Source: JADJPO01 sp963825645 (GTDB lineage Bacteria; Actinomycetota; Actinomycetes; Actinomycetales; Kineosporiaceae). From it: a DNA stretch of 64,000 nt. Numbering within the stretch: position 1 is the stretch's first letter; every line of letters starts with the position of its first letter. The notes beneath the pieces are model-generated. The model was not told the origin of the DNA. It saw nothing but the letters and a program-made list of their open reading frames with translations, and did not search any database. The position numbers and the translations under genes are program-made. Of this stretch, positions 34,314 to 45,784 are shown in pieces. Where the stretch lies: contig CAWGTT010000008.1 in the NCBI GenBank assembly GCA_963825645.1, positions 124,001 to 188,000 on the forward strand. Direction: 5' to 3'.

Positions 34314-35305
34314 CGGTCCACCCTGTCACGGGGTCCGCCCTCGTCGTGTCCGACGTCACGGTCGGGCGCGGCGTCGGCCGAGGACGCCGACTCGATGATC
34401 CGCAGCGCCGCGGCGACCAGGCCGGGGTGGTCGTGAGCCAGCCAGATGATCCGCGGGTCCCGGCGAAACCAGGACTCCTGGCGACGGGCGAACCGGCGGG
34501 TGGCGGTCACCGTTCGCTCGCGGGCCCCGGCCTCGTCGATCCGCCCGGCGAGCAGGTCGAGCACCTGCGCGTAGCCGAGCGCCCGGGACGCGGTCCGCCC
34601 GCGGGCCAGTCCGCGGGTCAGCAGAGTCTCCACCTCGCCGACTAGGCCCAGCTCCCACATCCGGTGCACCCGCACCTCGATTCGACGATCCAGCTCCGGG
34701 CGCGGCATGGTCAGTCCGAGCTGCACGGTCGGGCGGTGGTAGCGACGCTGCCGCCCCTCGGGCAAGGTCGCTGTGAACGGGCGGCCGGTCAGCTGTATCA
34801 CCTCGAGCGCTCGGACGATCCGCCGGCCGTTGCCGGGCAGGATCGTTTCGACGGCGCGGGGGTCGAGGTGGCTCAGGCGCTCGTGCAGCGCCGCCGGGCC
34901 CATACGGTCCAGCTCAACCTCGAGCCGGTGGCGCACTTCGGGGTCGGTCGGCGGGATCTCCAGCTCATCGAGCGCGGCCCGCAGGTAGAGCCCCGAACCA
35001 CCGGCGAGCACAGCGCGCCGTCCGGCGATGTCGATCGCCTCCATCGCCGCACGGGCGTGCCGCTGGTAGGCCGCCACGCTGGCCTCTTCGCTGACCTCGA
35101 GGACGTCGAGCAAATGGTGGACGATGCCGCGCCTCTCGACGAGAGGCAGCTTGGCGGTGCCGACGTCCATGCCCCGGTACAGCTGCATGGCATCGGCGTT
35201 CACCACGTCGCCGTCCAGCGCCAGCGCCAGCCGCACGGCGAGGTCGGACTTGCCCGTGGCGGTGGGCCCGACGATCGCGATCACAGGAGGCCGCACGGTG
35301 CGCAC
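34310..35305 (-). CDS. miaA: tRNA dimethylallyltransferase
   Basis: MiaA transfers the dimethylallyl group to A37 of tRNAs that read UNN codons, the substrate step for MiaB. The P-loop GPTATGKS is at 13-20, DAMQLYRGMDVGTAK at about 38-52, and AGGSGLYLRA near 100. The zinc-finger-like end FARRQESWFRRDPRIIWL is typical. The start is GTG at 35305 (331 aa). A much longer frame upstream runs antisense through the small CsbD-sized gene and is not believed. The N-terminus might be one GTG further in. miaB lies upstream on the same strand, but a plus-strand small gene and a terminator intervene. Confidence 0.95.
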   Translation of the reverse strand: MRTVRPPVIAIVGPTATGKSDLAVRLALALDGDVVNADAMQLYRGMDVGTAKLPLVERRGIVHHLLDVLEVSEEASVAAYQRHARAAMEAIDIAGRRAVLAGGSGLYLRAALDELEIPPTDPEVRHRLEVELDRMGPAALHERLSHLDPRAVETILPGNGRRIVRALEVIQLTGRPFTATLPEGRQRRYHRPTVQLGLTMPRPELDRRIEVRVHRMWELGLVGEVETLLTRGLARGRTASRALGYAQVLDLLAGRIDEAGARERTVTATRRFARRQESWFRRDPRIIWLAHDHPGLVAAALRIIESASSADAAPDRDVGHDEGGPRDRVDR

Positions 35306-35444
35306 CGCGGCAGTGTGGCACGCACCGGTACCCGGCTGAGCCGGCCGCCGTGCGAGCGCACCGCGAGAGCGGGCATGATGGTGGCACACCGGCGCCTCCG
35401 GCAGGAGGCGGCGACCGGCCATCGACATGGGAGACAGCACCCAA

Positions 35445-35642
35445 ATGAGCGCCTTCGACAACCTGAAGAACAAGGCCACAGAGCTCGCCGAGGAGCACAA
35501 GGACAAGCTGGAGACGGCGTCCGACGCGGCCATCGACAAGGCGGGCGACGCGGTGGACTCGGCCACCGGGGGCAAGTTCGCCGACAAGGTCGACGCCGCC
35601 CAGGAGAAGGCCGACGACATGATCGGCGACGACAAGGCCTGA
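35445..35642 (+). CDS. Small acidic helical protein (MT0933-type antitoxin family)
   Basis: A 65-aa, highly charged, all-helical protein with the pattern MSAFDNLKNKATELAEEHKD followed by repeated Lys/Asp/Ala heptads to GDDKA. This resembles the MT0933/Rv0909 antitoxin-like family of actinobacteria. No toxin gene is adjacent, so a toxin-antitoxin role is not supported here; a general stress or nucleoid-type small protein is equally possible. The ATG at 35445 has GGGAGAC upstream; an ATG six codons earlier is the alternative. Confidence 0.75.
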   Translation: MSAFDNLKNKATELAEEHKDKLETASDAAIDKAGDAVDSATGGKFADKVDAAQEKADDMIGDDKA

Positions 35643-35667
35643 GACCTGCCGCCGTCCGCCGGATCCT

Positions 35668-35733
35668 TCAGCGGGCCGCTGAGCAGTTGAGCACGGCGTG
35701 ACGTCGTGCCCGTCTGGCGGGCACGACGTCACG
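35668..35733. terminator. Double hairpin terminator between convergent genes
   Basis: Two dyads lie between the small gene and the end of miaB. The first is TCAGCGG-G-CCGCTGA at 35668-35682. The second is a perfect 16-bp stem with arms CGTGACGTCGTGCCCG and CGGGCACGACGTCACG (35697-35712, 35718-35733) and a 5-nt loop. On the plus strand a short T-containing run follows. It would work in both directions. Confidence 0.75.
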
Positions 35734-35775
35734 TCGTGCTCCATCTTTGTGGGGGCTCGACTTGGCGGGGCCGGC

Positions 35776-37248
35776 TCAGCGGGCGAGGACCGGGAGCCCG
35801 AGCGCCGTCGGCCTCGGCCTGGCCTTCGATACCGCTTCCCGCGCGTCTCCGGCGCGGGTCCGGCGCACCTGGTAGGTGCCGCCGGTGAGCGCGCTGTCTG
35901 CTACCAGGTGGTGCGGCGCCCCGTAGGTGACCTCGACCGAGACAACGTCTCCGGGGCGGGGCCGCGGACCGCCGTCCGGAACCGCCACGTGCACCAGTCT
36001 GTTGTCGGGGGCCCGCCCGCTGAGACGCTGGGTCGCCTGGTCTTTACGGCCCTCGCCCTGGCTCACCAGCACCTCGACCACCCGGCCCTCCTGGCGCCGG
36101 TTCTCCGCCCAGGAGATCTCCTCCTGCAGCGCCACCAGGCGCTCGTACCGCTCCTGCACCACCGCCTTGGGCACCTGCCCGGGCAGCCCGGCGGCGGGTG
36201 TCCCCGGGCGCGGTGAGTACTGGAAGGTGAACGCCTGGGCGAACCGGGCCGCCCTCACTACGTCGAGGGTCGCGGCGAAGTCCTCCTCGGACTCCCCCGG
36301 GAACCCGACGATGATGTCGGTGCTGATCGCGGCGTCCGGGATCGCCGTGCGAACCCGGTCGAGGATGCCGAGGAACCGGTCGGCCCGGTACGAGCGGCGC
36401 ATCGCCTGCAGGAGGGCGTTCGAGCCGGACTGCAGCGGCATGTGCAGCTGCGGCATCACGTTCGGCGTCTGGGCCATCGCCTCGATGACGTCATCGGTGA
36501 ACGCCGCCGGATGCGGGCTGGTGAACCGCACGCGTTCCAGGCCCTCGACCTCGCCGCAGGCGCGCAGCAACGTGCCGAACGCCTGCCGGTCGCCGAACTC
36601 GACCCCGTAGGTGTTGACGTTCTGGCCGAGCAGGGTCACCTCGATGGCGCCCTCGGCCACCAGAGCCTCGACCTCGGCGAGGATCTCCGCCGGGCGGCGG
36701 TCCCGTTCCCGTCCGCGCAGGCTCGGCACGATGCAGAAGGTACAGGTGTTGTTGCAGCCGACACTGATCGAGACCCAGCCCGCATAGACGGACTCACGCC
36801 GGGTGGGCAGCGTCGAGGGGAAGGTCTGCAGGGCTTCGACGATCTCCACCTGGGCCCGGGCGTTGTGCCGGGCCCGGTCGAGCAGGGCAGGAAGTGAACC
36901 GAGGTTGTGGGTGCCGAACACGACGTCGACCCAGGGCGCTCGCTCGACGATGCGTGCCCGATCCTTCTGGGCCAGGCAGCCGCCGACGGCGATCTGCATC
37001 CCGGGCCGCCCGGTCTTCACCGAGGCGAGGTGCCCGAGGTTGCCGTAGAGCTTGTTGTCCGCGTTCTCGCGAACGGCGCAGGTGTTGAGGACGACGACGT
37101 CGGCCTGCTCGCCGTCGGCGACACGCACGTAGCCCGAGGACTCGAGCAACCCGCTGAGCCGCTCGGAGTCGTGCACGTTCATCTGGCAGCCGAAGGTGCG
37201 CACCTGGTAGGTGCGGACCAGCGCAGCAGAGGGGATCGCGGACGTCAT
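35776..37248 (-). CDS. miaB: tRNA-2-methylthio-N6-dimethylallyladenosine synthase
   Basis: A radical-SAM methylthiotransferase that adds the 2-methylthio group to i6A37 in tRNA, after MiaA. The UPF0004 domain supplies the second cluster cysteines C21, C57 and C91. The radical SAM motif is C165-N-N-T-C169-T-F-C172, and a TRAM domain closes the protein (about 395-465). The length is 490 aa. The ATG at 37248 matches family N-termini; the longer frame upstream is a shadow. It follows the standard actinobacterial order near recX-recA. Confidence 0.96.
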   Translation of the reverse strand: MTSAIPSAALVRTYQVRTFGCQMNVHDSERLSGLLESSGYVRVADGEQADVVVLNTCAVRENADNKLYGNLGHLASVKTGRPGMQIAVGGCLAQKDRARIVERAPWVDVVFGTHNLGSLPALLDRARHNARAQVEIVEALQTFPSTLPTRRESVYAGWVSISVGCNNTCTFCIVPSLRGRERDRRPAEILAEVEALVAEGAIEVTLLGQNVNTYGVEFGDRQAFGTLLRACGEVEGLERVRFTSPHPAAFTDDVIEAMAQTPNVMPQLHMPLQSGSNALLQAMRRSYRADRFLGILDRVRTAIPDAAISTDIIVGFPGESEEDFAATLDVVRAARFAQAFTFQYSPRPGTPAAGLPGQVPKAVVQERYERLVALQEEISWAENRRQEGRVVEVLVSQGEGRKDQATQRLSGRAPDNRLVHVAVPDGGPRPRPGDVVSVEVTYGAPHHLVADSALTGGTYQVRRTRAGDAREAVSKARPRPTALGLPVLAR

Positions 37249-37409
37249 CGGGGACAGCGTACGGCGCGTTGCGGGGCCGCCGTTCTCGTTGGTATGCGTG
37301 GAGTGTTCTGATTGCCCGCTCTGACCAGATATAACGACCGGATCACGTTCTGGTGTGCGTTTATCGGCGAACGTCCGCGGCATCGTGCCCCGCACCTATC
37401 GTCACGGAC

Positions 37410-38366
37410 ATGACTCGGGGTCGTCCTCGAGGACCGGAGCGCAGCGGAGGCATTCTGCCGTCGCTGGTCGGCACAGTCCTCGCCTGCTGCGCGCTCTCGG
37501 CGTGCTCGGCGGACAGCCCAAGCGCCGTGGTCGCACCGGCCGCGCAGCCCTCGTTCAGCTCCGGGACGACGATGGCCCGCCTGGCGCAGGCCGGAACCGT
37601 GCGGGTCGCCACCTGGTTCGACATGCCGCCGTTCGGCGTGGGTGACGCCGACGCGCCGCCGTCCGGCTTCGACGTGGAGATCGCCCAGATCATCGCGGCC
37701 AAGCTCGGCGTTCCGGCGGAACGAATCACCTGGGTGCAGGCGCTGGGGGCGACCCGCGGCGATCTCGTCGCGAACGGTGTTGCCGACCTGGTGGTGGCCA
37801 CTGTGGAGATGAACGTGGACCCCGAGCGTCTCGAGCTGGCCGGCCCCTACTACGTCACCGAGCACCGGCTGCTGGGCCTGACCGTGCAGGGCGGGTCCGC
37901 CGCGAGGGGCTCCCTCCGGCAGTACCCGGCGAAGTCGGTGTGCACCGTCCTGGCCCTGCCAGACGTCGAACCGGTGCCCGTCGCATCGGACGCCGCCGCA
38001 CTCAGCTCCTCGCCGTCGCCCGGACCGCTGTTGCGCAGCGACCAGGTCGTGCGGGCCCAGTCCATGTCGGTCTGTCTCGACCGGCTGCGCCAGGGCGAGG
38101 TATCGGCCGTCGCCGGGCCCGCGGTCACCGTGGAGGCGATCGTCGCATCCTCGAGTGGGGACTTCGCCGCTCTCCCCGACAGCCTCGGACCGCTGCGCCT
38201 GGGGATCGGGGTAGGGAAGGGCGACACCGCGTTCTGCGCCTTCATTGCCGAGACGCTGGCCGAGGCGGCGAGCAGCGGCAGCTACATGAAGGCCTGGACC
38301 GAGACCGCGGGCCAGGTCTCCGACCTGCCGGCCCCGTCCCTACCCACTGCCGAACCCTGCCGCTGA
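37410..38366 (+). CDS. Amino-acid (glutamate-type) ABC transporter binding lipoprotein, orphan
   Basis: A solute-binding protein of family 3, 318 aa. A signal peptide is followed by the lipobox CALSAC with C32, and then the SBP_bac_3 domain starting GTVRVATWFDMPPFG with FDVEIAQIIAAKLG. It resembles the GluB component of glutamate importers. In several actinobacteria gluABCD lies next to the recA-recX region (family knowledge), but here only the binding protein remains: no permease or ATPase gene is near. It may feed a transporter encoded elsewhere or act as a sensor. The frame is intact. It converges on recX. Confidence 0.85.
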   Translation: MTRGRPRGPERSGGILPSLVGTVLACCALSACSADSPSAVVAPAAQPSFSSGTTMARLAQAGTVRVATWFDMPPFGVGDADAPPSGFDVEIAQIIAAKLGVPAERITWVQALGATRGDLVANGVADLVVATVEMNVDPERLELAGPYYVTEHRLLGLTVQGGSAARGSLRQYPAKSVCTVLALPDVEPVPVASDAAALSSSPSPGPLLRSDQVVRAQSMSVCLDRLRQGEVSAVAGPAVTVEAIVASSSGDFAALPDSLGPLRLGIGVGKGDTAFCAFIAETLAEAASSGSYMKAWTETAGQVSDLPAPSLPTAEPCR

Positions 38367-38419
38367 CCTGTGGGAGTCGGGCACAGCCCCGTGACGTCGC
38401 GGCCCGGGAGGTCTTCTCG

Positions 38420-39012
38420 CTACTCCTGTGGGCCGTCGCTCTCGGCGGGATGCCCGACCGACTCCATCGAGTCCGCCGACCGAGCTGCCAGCGCCGCTCG
38501 CAGCGCCCGGTGCGCCGTCTCGGCCCCGTAGCCCCTCCTCGCCAGCAGCCCGAGCAACCGCCGGTCACGGCGTTGCGGGTCCTGTTCGGCCATGCCGGCC
38601 AGCCGACGCCGGACCAGCGCCGTCGCCGCCGCCAGCTCGGCCTGGTCGTCCACCACCAGCACCGCCGACCGCACCAGCTCCGGATCAACCCCCCGCGCGG
38701 TCAGCTCATGGCGCAGGGCACGGCGGGACAGGCCACGGCCGGCATGACGGGACTCGACCCACACCCGGGCGTACTCCTGGTCGTCGACCAGGCCGACCTC
38801 CTCGAGCCGGTCGAGGAGGTCGGCGGCGACGTCGTCGGCCACGCCACGCCGGGTCAGGGCATCGTCGAGCTGGGCCCGGGTCCGAGGCGCTGCCGTGAGC
38901 TGCCGCACGGCGATGGCGCGGGCCACCGACCGGGGATCGGCGTCCGGAGTGAGGTCGGCGCGGGTGCCGGGCGTCGGCTCATCCGGACTGCGTGCAGACC
39001 TCCTCCGCACCA

Positions 39013-39013
<1 letters not shown>
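38420..39013 (-). CDS. recX: Recombination regulator RecX
   Basis: RecX binds RecA filaments and inhibits their extension. It is a helical-repeat protein of 197 aa with an unconserved N-terminus of about 30 residues. It has the conserved repeat R-A-Q-L-x-x-A-L-x-x-R-G-V near 50, then LVDDQEYARVWVESRH and SRRALRHELTARGVD, and a last repeat ending LLARRGY. Its start codon overlaps the recA stop by one base, so translation is coupled to recA. Confidence 0.95.
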
Positions 39014-40149
<1,136 letters not shown>

Positions 40150-40281
40150 CGAGTCACCTCATGCTCGGTTCGGTCGGAACGACTGGGTCACCGGAGACGC
40201 TAGACAGTGCCACCGACAACCAGCCTCACCCGGCGCCGGCCCTGTGGACAACGGGGCGACGACCGGTCGCTGGGGACGAGA

Positions 40282-40578
40282 CTAGACCGAACGTGTGTTC
40301 GATGCGCGCGACACGCCGTGCCCGGTTCGCGGAGGCGACGACCCTCCCGTAGGCCGGGACGGGCCGGCGGCCTGGTCGCTGCCCCAGCGCCGGTGCTCGG
40401 GCACCTCCATCTCCTGGCACAGGGCCAACCACACCGCGCGCGGTTCCTCCCCGTCGTCCAGAGCGCGCTCGGCGCTGCGATGCCCGAGCCCACCGACGAC
40501 GTGGTCGCGGACCAGGGTGCGTCCGTGGACCTCACCGAACTCGTCGGTGACCAGTCGCCAGAACTCGCTCATCCGCAT
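40282..40578 (-). CDS. DUF3046 family protein
   Basis: A small protein of 98 aa. The first 65 residues match the DUF3046 family, which is found next to recA throughout actinobacteria: MSEFWRLVTDEFGEVHGRTL, then RDHVVGGLG and an AVWLALCQEMEVPEHRRWG end. The function is unknown. Here the frame runs about 30 residues beyond the usual end, and that tail is encoded by the DNA that contains the recA SOS box, so the extension may have no function. It is divergent from lhr. Confidence 0.85.
   Translation of the reverse strand: MRMSEFWRLVTDEFGEVHGRTLVRDHVVGGLGHRSAERALDDGEEPRAVWLALCQEMEVPEHRRWGSDQAAGPSRPTGGSSPPRTGHGVSRASNTRSV
40287..40302. promoter_or_regulatory. SOS (LexA) box upstream of recA
   Basis: CCGAACGTGTGTTCGA matches TCGAACRNNYGTTCGA at all but the first base. 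It is placed for LexA control of recA-recX and overlaps the last codons of the DUF3046 gene. Confidence 0.92.
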
Positions 40579-40664
40579 CGGGGCAGAATCTCATGCCCGG
40601 TCGCGGCGACCCCACCAGAGGCGCTCGTGCGGCAGTTGTCGGGGGTCGGGGGCACCATGGCGGT

Positions 40665-43600
40665 GTGCCAGATGACACCGGCGTGCCCGCAGAGCTCGGC
40701 GAGCCCGACTCGCTCACGCTGTTCACCCCGGCCACCCGATCCTGGTTCGGTGCGGCGTTCGGCGCGCCCACGCCCGCCCAGACCGGTGCCTGGCAGGCGA
40801 TCAGCGCCGGCGAGCACGCGCTGGTGGTGGCACCCACCGGGTCGGGCAAGACCCTCGCCGCCTTCCTGTGGGCCTTGGACCGGCTGGCGGCCGAACCGGT
40901 GCCTCACGACGTCGCCCGGCGATGTCGCGTGGTGTACGTCTCCCCGCTCAAGGCACTCGCCGTCGACGTCGAGCGAAACTTGCGCGGCCCGCTGACCGGC
41001 ATCCGCCAGGAGTCCGCCCGCCTCGGCCTGCCGCCGCCCGAGGTGCGGGTCGCCGTCCGGTCCGGAGACACCCCGGCTCAGGAGCGACGCTCCTTCACCC
41101 GCACCCCGCCGGACGTGCTGATCACGACGCCCGAGTCCCTGTTCCTGATCCTCACCTCGGCGGCGCGAAGCGCACTGGCCGGGGTGGGGACGGTGATCAT
41201 CGACGAGGTGCACGCCCTGGCCGGGTCCAAGCGTGGCGCGCACCTGACACTCAGCCTGGAGCGCCTCGACGCAGTGCTCGAGCGCCCCGCCCAGCGAGTC
41301 GGGTTGTCGGCCACGGTCCGCCCGGTGGAGGACGTCGCCCGATGGCTGGGCGGCGCGGGGACCCGGCCGGCCGCCCTGGTGCAGCCCCCGGCCGCCAAGA
41401 CCTTCGACCTGAGCGTCGTCGTCCCGGTGCCGGACATGGCCGACCTGGACGCTCCGGCACCCCCCGGCGTCCCCGCACCGGGGCGCGCGGCCGAGCCGGA
41501 CGCCCCGTCCGGAACCGGCCGGGGCGCCGACGGCGACGACGAGATCGACCTCACCGGGCTCGCCGCCGGCGCGTTGCGCCGTCCGTCGATCTGGCCGCAC
41601 GTGGAGGAGCGCGTGGTCGACCTGGTCGCGCAACACCACTCGACGCTGGTTTTCGCCAACTCGCGTCGGCTGGCCGAGCGGCTGACGTCCCGGCTCAACG
41701 AGGTGTGGTGCGAGCGCCTCGAGGCCCTGGCCGACGGCGATGGCGGGGCATCGGCGCCGTCGACCGGCACGGGCCGGCCGCCCGCCGAGGTGATGGCCCA
41801 GGCCGGCTCAAGTGCCGGAGCACCCGCGGTGTTGGCGCGCGCACACCACGGGTCGGTGAGCAAGGAGCAGCGCGCCATCATCGAGGGCGAGCTCAAGGCA
41901 GGCCGGCTGCCCGCCGTGGTAGCCACATCGAGCCTGGAGCTCGGCATCGACATGGGTGCGGTCGACCTCGTCGTTCAGGTCGAGTCGCCGCCGAGCGTGG
42001 CCAGCGGCCTGCAGCGGGTGGGCCGCGCCGGTCACCAGGTCGGCGCCGTCTCCCGGGGCGTGCTGTTCCCCAAGTTCCGCAGTGACCTGGTACAGACGGC
42101 CGTGGTCGTCGAGCGGATGGTCGACGGGGCGATCGAGGCGCTCCGGGTGCCGGCCAACCCTCTCGACGTGCTCTCCCAGCAGGTGGTCGCGATGCTCGCG
42201 ATGGACAGCTGGGACGTCGAGGAGCTCTACGACCTGGTGCGGCGGGCCGCCCCCTACGCCACCCTGACCCGTGGCGTGTTCGAGGCGGTGCTGGACATGC
42301 TGGCCGGCCGTTACCCCTCCGAGGAGTTCGCCGAGCTGCGGCCGCGGGTCGTCTGGGACCGCTTGAGCGGAACCCTGACCGGCCGTCCGGGGGCGCAGCG
42401 TCTGGCGGTGACCAGCGGTGGCACCATCCCCGACCGTGGCCTGTTCGGGGTCTTCCTGGCCGGGGGGCAGGCCGGGACCGGGGGGGCCGGTCGCCGGGTC
42501 GGCGAGCTCGACGAGGAGATGGTCTACGAGTCCCGGGTCGGCGACGTGTTCACCCTCGGCTCCACCTCGTGGCGGATCGAGGAGATCACCCACGACCGGG
42601 TGCTGGTCACCCCGGCCCCGGGTCAGCCCGGCAAGCTGCCGTTCTGGCACGGCGACGCCCTGGGCCGACCGGCCGAGCTCGGCCGCGCCGTGGGTGCCTT
42701 CGTCCGCGAGCTCGTCACCCTGGCGAGCCGCGACCCCTCCGCGGCGGTGGACCGCGCCCGGCGTGCGGGCCTGGACGCCTGGGCAGCCGACAACCTGCTC
42801 GCTTACCTCGCCGAACAGCGCGACCACAGCGGCGTGGTCCCCGACGACCGCACGGTGGTACTCGAGCGGTTCCGCGACGAGCTGGGTGACTGGCGGGTCG
42901 TCCTGCACTCCCCGTTCGGCGCCCAGGTCCACGCACCATGGGCGCTCGCCCTTGCCGCGCGGCTGCGGGAGCGGTTCGGTGTCGACGTCCAGGCCATGCC
43001 TGCCGACGACGGCATCGTGCTGCGCCTTCCCGACGTCGAGACGGGGGACGGCGGGGCGCCGCAGGTCGGCGACCTGGTGGTGCTCGAGCCCGATGAGGTG
43101 GCCCAGCTGGTGACCGATGGGGTCGGCGGCTCGGCGCTGTTCGCTTCACGGTTCCGCGAATGCGCCGGCAGAGCGCTGCTGCTGCCCCGGCGTCGCCCCG
43201 GCCAGCGCCAGCCGCTGTGGCAGCAACGCCGGCGGTCTGCCCAGCTGCTCGAGGTGGCCAGCCGCTACCCGGGCTTCCCGATCGTCCTGGAGACGGTCCG
43301 CGAGTGCCTGCAAGACGTCTTCGATGTGCCGGCGCTGACGGCGCTGATGCGCGATCTGGAGTCCCGGTCGGTCCGGGTGGTCGAGGTGGAGGCCGGGGAG
43401 CCGTCACCGTTCGCCCGCAGCCTGCTGTTCGGCTACGTGGCCCAGTTCCTCTACGAGGGCGACTCCCCGCTCGCCGAGCGCCGCGCCGCGGCGCTCACCC
43501 TCGACCCGATGCTGCTCTCCGAGCTGCTCGGGCGCGGCGAGGGCGCCGCTCTGCGGGACCTGCTCGACCCGGCCGCCCTGGAACGGACCGAGGCCGAGCT

Positions 43601-45547
43601 GCAGCGGCTGGCACCGCAGCGACGACTGGCCGGACTGGAGGGGGTGGCCGACCTGCTCCGGCTGCTCGGTCCGCTGAGCGCACCGGAGATCGCGGAGCGG
43701 ACCGTGCTCGCCCGAGGCGATCCCCCGGACGGCGAGGATGCCCGCCGCCGCCGGTGCCCGCCCACGTCGTCCAGGAATGGCTGGATCGGCTCGAGGCCAC
43801 CCGCCGGGTAATCCGGGTACGAGTGGCCGGACAGCCCCGCTGGGCCGCCGTGGAGGACGCCGGACGACTGCGCGACGCACTCGGCACACCTCTTCCGGTC
43901 GGGGTGGCGGAGGTGTTCACCGAGCCGGTGCCCGATCCGCTCGGCGACCTGCTGGCCCGCCACTCACGCACCCACGGCCCGTTCACCGCCGCCGACGCGG
44001 CACAGCGTTTCGGCCTCGGCGTGGCGGTGGTCACCGAGACCCTGCGCCGGTTGGTCGCCGCCGGGAGACTCGCCGAGGGCGAGCTGCGTCCACTGGAGTC
44101 CGGAGGTGGGCACGGCACCGATTACTGCGACCGCGAGGTATTGCGCACCCTGCGCCGGCGCTCCGTGGCCGCCCTGCGCGCCGAGGTCGAGCCGGTGACA
44201 CCGGCCGACCTGGCCGCGTTCCTGCCACAGTGGCACGGGATCACCCCGGCCCGCGGCGGCCTCGCGCTGCGCGGGGCCGACGGCGTGCTGCACGTGGTCG
44301 AGCAGCTGGCGGGTGCGCTGTTGCCGGCCAGCGCGCTGGAGACGTTGATCCTGCCGTCGCGAGTGGCCGACTACTCCCCCGCCATGCTCGACGAGCTGCT
44401 GGTCGCCGACGAGGTGCTCTGGGCCGGGCACGGCTCCCTGCCCGGCGACGACGGCTGGATCAGCCTGCAGCCGACCGAGCTGGCGGCGCTGACCCTGCCG
44501 CCCGCTCAGGAGGGCTCCTCCTGGGGCGAGCTGCACGCCGCAGTGCTCGAGGCGCTCTCGGGCGGAGGCGCCTTCTTCTTCCGAGGCCTGTCCGATGCGC
44601 TCGGCGGTCCGCTCGACACGGACCTGGCCGCCACCATGTGGGATCTGGTCTGGGCCGGGTTGGTCACCAACGACACATTGACCGCGCTGCGCACCCGCCT
44701 AGCCGGCGGACGTTCCGCCCATCGCGGCCGTAGCGCACCGGCCCGCGCCAGGACACGCTACGGCGGCCGGTCCGGGCTTCGCTCCGTCCGAGCGCCGGCG
44801 CAAGGTGGGCCGCTGCGGCCGGGTATGCCGACCCGGTCCGGGCCGCCGACCACCGTCGGGCGATGGTCGCTGCTGCCCGCCCGCGAAGGCGATCCGACGA
44901 TCAGGGCACACGCCCAGGCCGAGGTCCTCCTGGAACGGCACGGCGTGCTCACCCGGGGGGCTGTGGCCGCGGAGCAGGTCAGCGGCGGGTTCGCGGCGCT
45001 CTACCGGGTGCTCACCGCCTTCGAGGACGCGGGCCGGGTACGGCGCGGCTACTTCGTCGAAGGCCTGGGTGCCGCGCAGTTCGCCGGCACCGGCGCGGTC
45101 GACCGACTGCGATCCGCGGCTCGTCCCCCGGGTGAGTCCGCCGACGACCCGGGCACCGTGGTCCTGGCGGCGACCGATCCGGCCAACCCGTACGGCGCGG
45201 CGCTAGCCTGGCCGGTGCGTCCGGCAGCGCCCCTCGGCGAGCCCTCGGCCGGTACCACGCACCGACCTGGGCGCAAGGCCGGGGCGCTGGTCGTGATGGT
45301 CGGCGGCGCTCTGGTTCTCTACGTCGAGCGCGGCGGGCGTTCGCTGCTGTCCTGGTCGCAGGAGGCGTCCCTGCTCCAACCAGCCGCCGACGCCCTGGCC
45401 CTTGCGGTCCGGGACGGTGCGCTGGGCCGGCTCACCGTCGAACGGGCGGACGGCGAGGGTGTGCTGGGCGCCGATCTGCCGCTCACTCGGGCGTTGACCA
45501 CCGCCGGCTTCCATGCCACGCCGCGCGGTCTACGGATGCGCGGCTGA
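40665..45547 (+). pseudogene. lhr: Large ATP-dependent helicase Lhr, single-base frameshift
   Basis: Lhr is a large 3'-5' superfamily 2 helicase for nucleic-acid repair, about 1,500-1,600 aa in actinobacteria. The first frame has Walker A in APTGSGKTLAAFLWALDRL, the DEVHAL box, an Ala/Pro-rich insert, the second RecA fold with ATSSLELGID and VGRAGHQVG, and the Lhr winged-helix core. It breaks near 43750. The remainder, beginning PVPAHVVQEWLDRLEATRRV, is intact in another frame to 45547. One missing base in the C/G-rich tract 43720-43753 explains the break. A sequence error is as likely as true loss, because both halves keep good coding quality. The GTG start at 40665 is a best guess; an ATG at 40593 is possible. 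A Nei-type gene follows, as in mycobacteria. Confidence 0.85.
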
Positions 45548-45573
45548 GCGATCAGACCGACTGGATCGTCGGG

Positions 45574-45621
45574 TACTCCGCACGCCACATGCGGGGCTAC
45601 TCCGCACGCCACATGCGGGGC
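45574..45621. repeat. Perfect 24-bp tandem duplication
   Basis: A 24-bp unit occurs twice back to back (45574-45597 and 45598-45621) between lhr and the glycosylase gene. Each unit carries a small dyad, CCGCA-N7-TGCGG. There is no sign of target-site duplication or of a transposon. It could be a polymorphic repeat or a doubled operator. Confidence 0.8.
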
Positions 45622-45784
45622 TGGACGGTGCGAATCGGGTCGCCGAGCTCTGTCTGCGCCACGCCCTCGACCGCAGCAACGGGTCACCGGGGCGAAGCTG
45701 GGCGCATTGTTCGCCTGGCCGATCTCGCGCGAAACGGGCAACCGCCGCGCCGCATCCGATCCCGCGGCGAGAGACGATGGCCGG

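Noticed and set aside
35306..35635. An N-terminal extension of MiaA
   Set aside because: It is antisense to the small helical-protein gene, and family MiaA proteins start just before the P-loop.
35445..35642. A toxin-antitoxin pair
   Set aside because: Only the antitoxin-like small protein is present; no toxin gene adjoins it.
43754..45547. The second half of lhr as a separate gene with its own start
   Set aside because: No ribosome site is present and the sequence continues the Lhr family without a gap, so a frameshift is the simpler reading.
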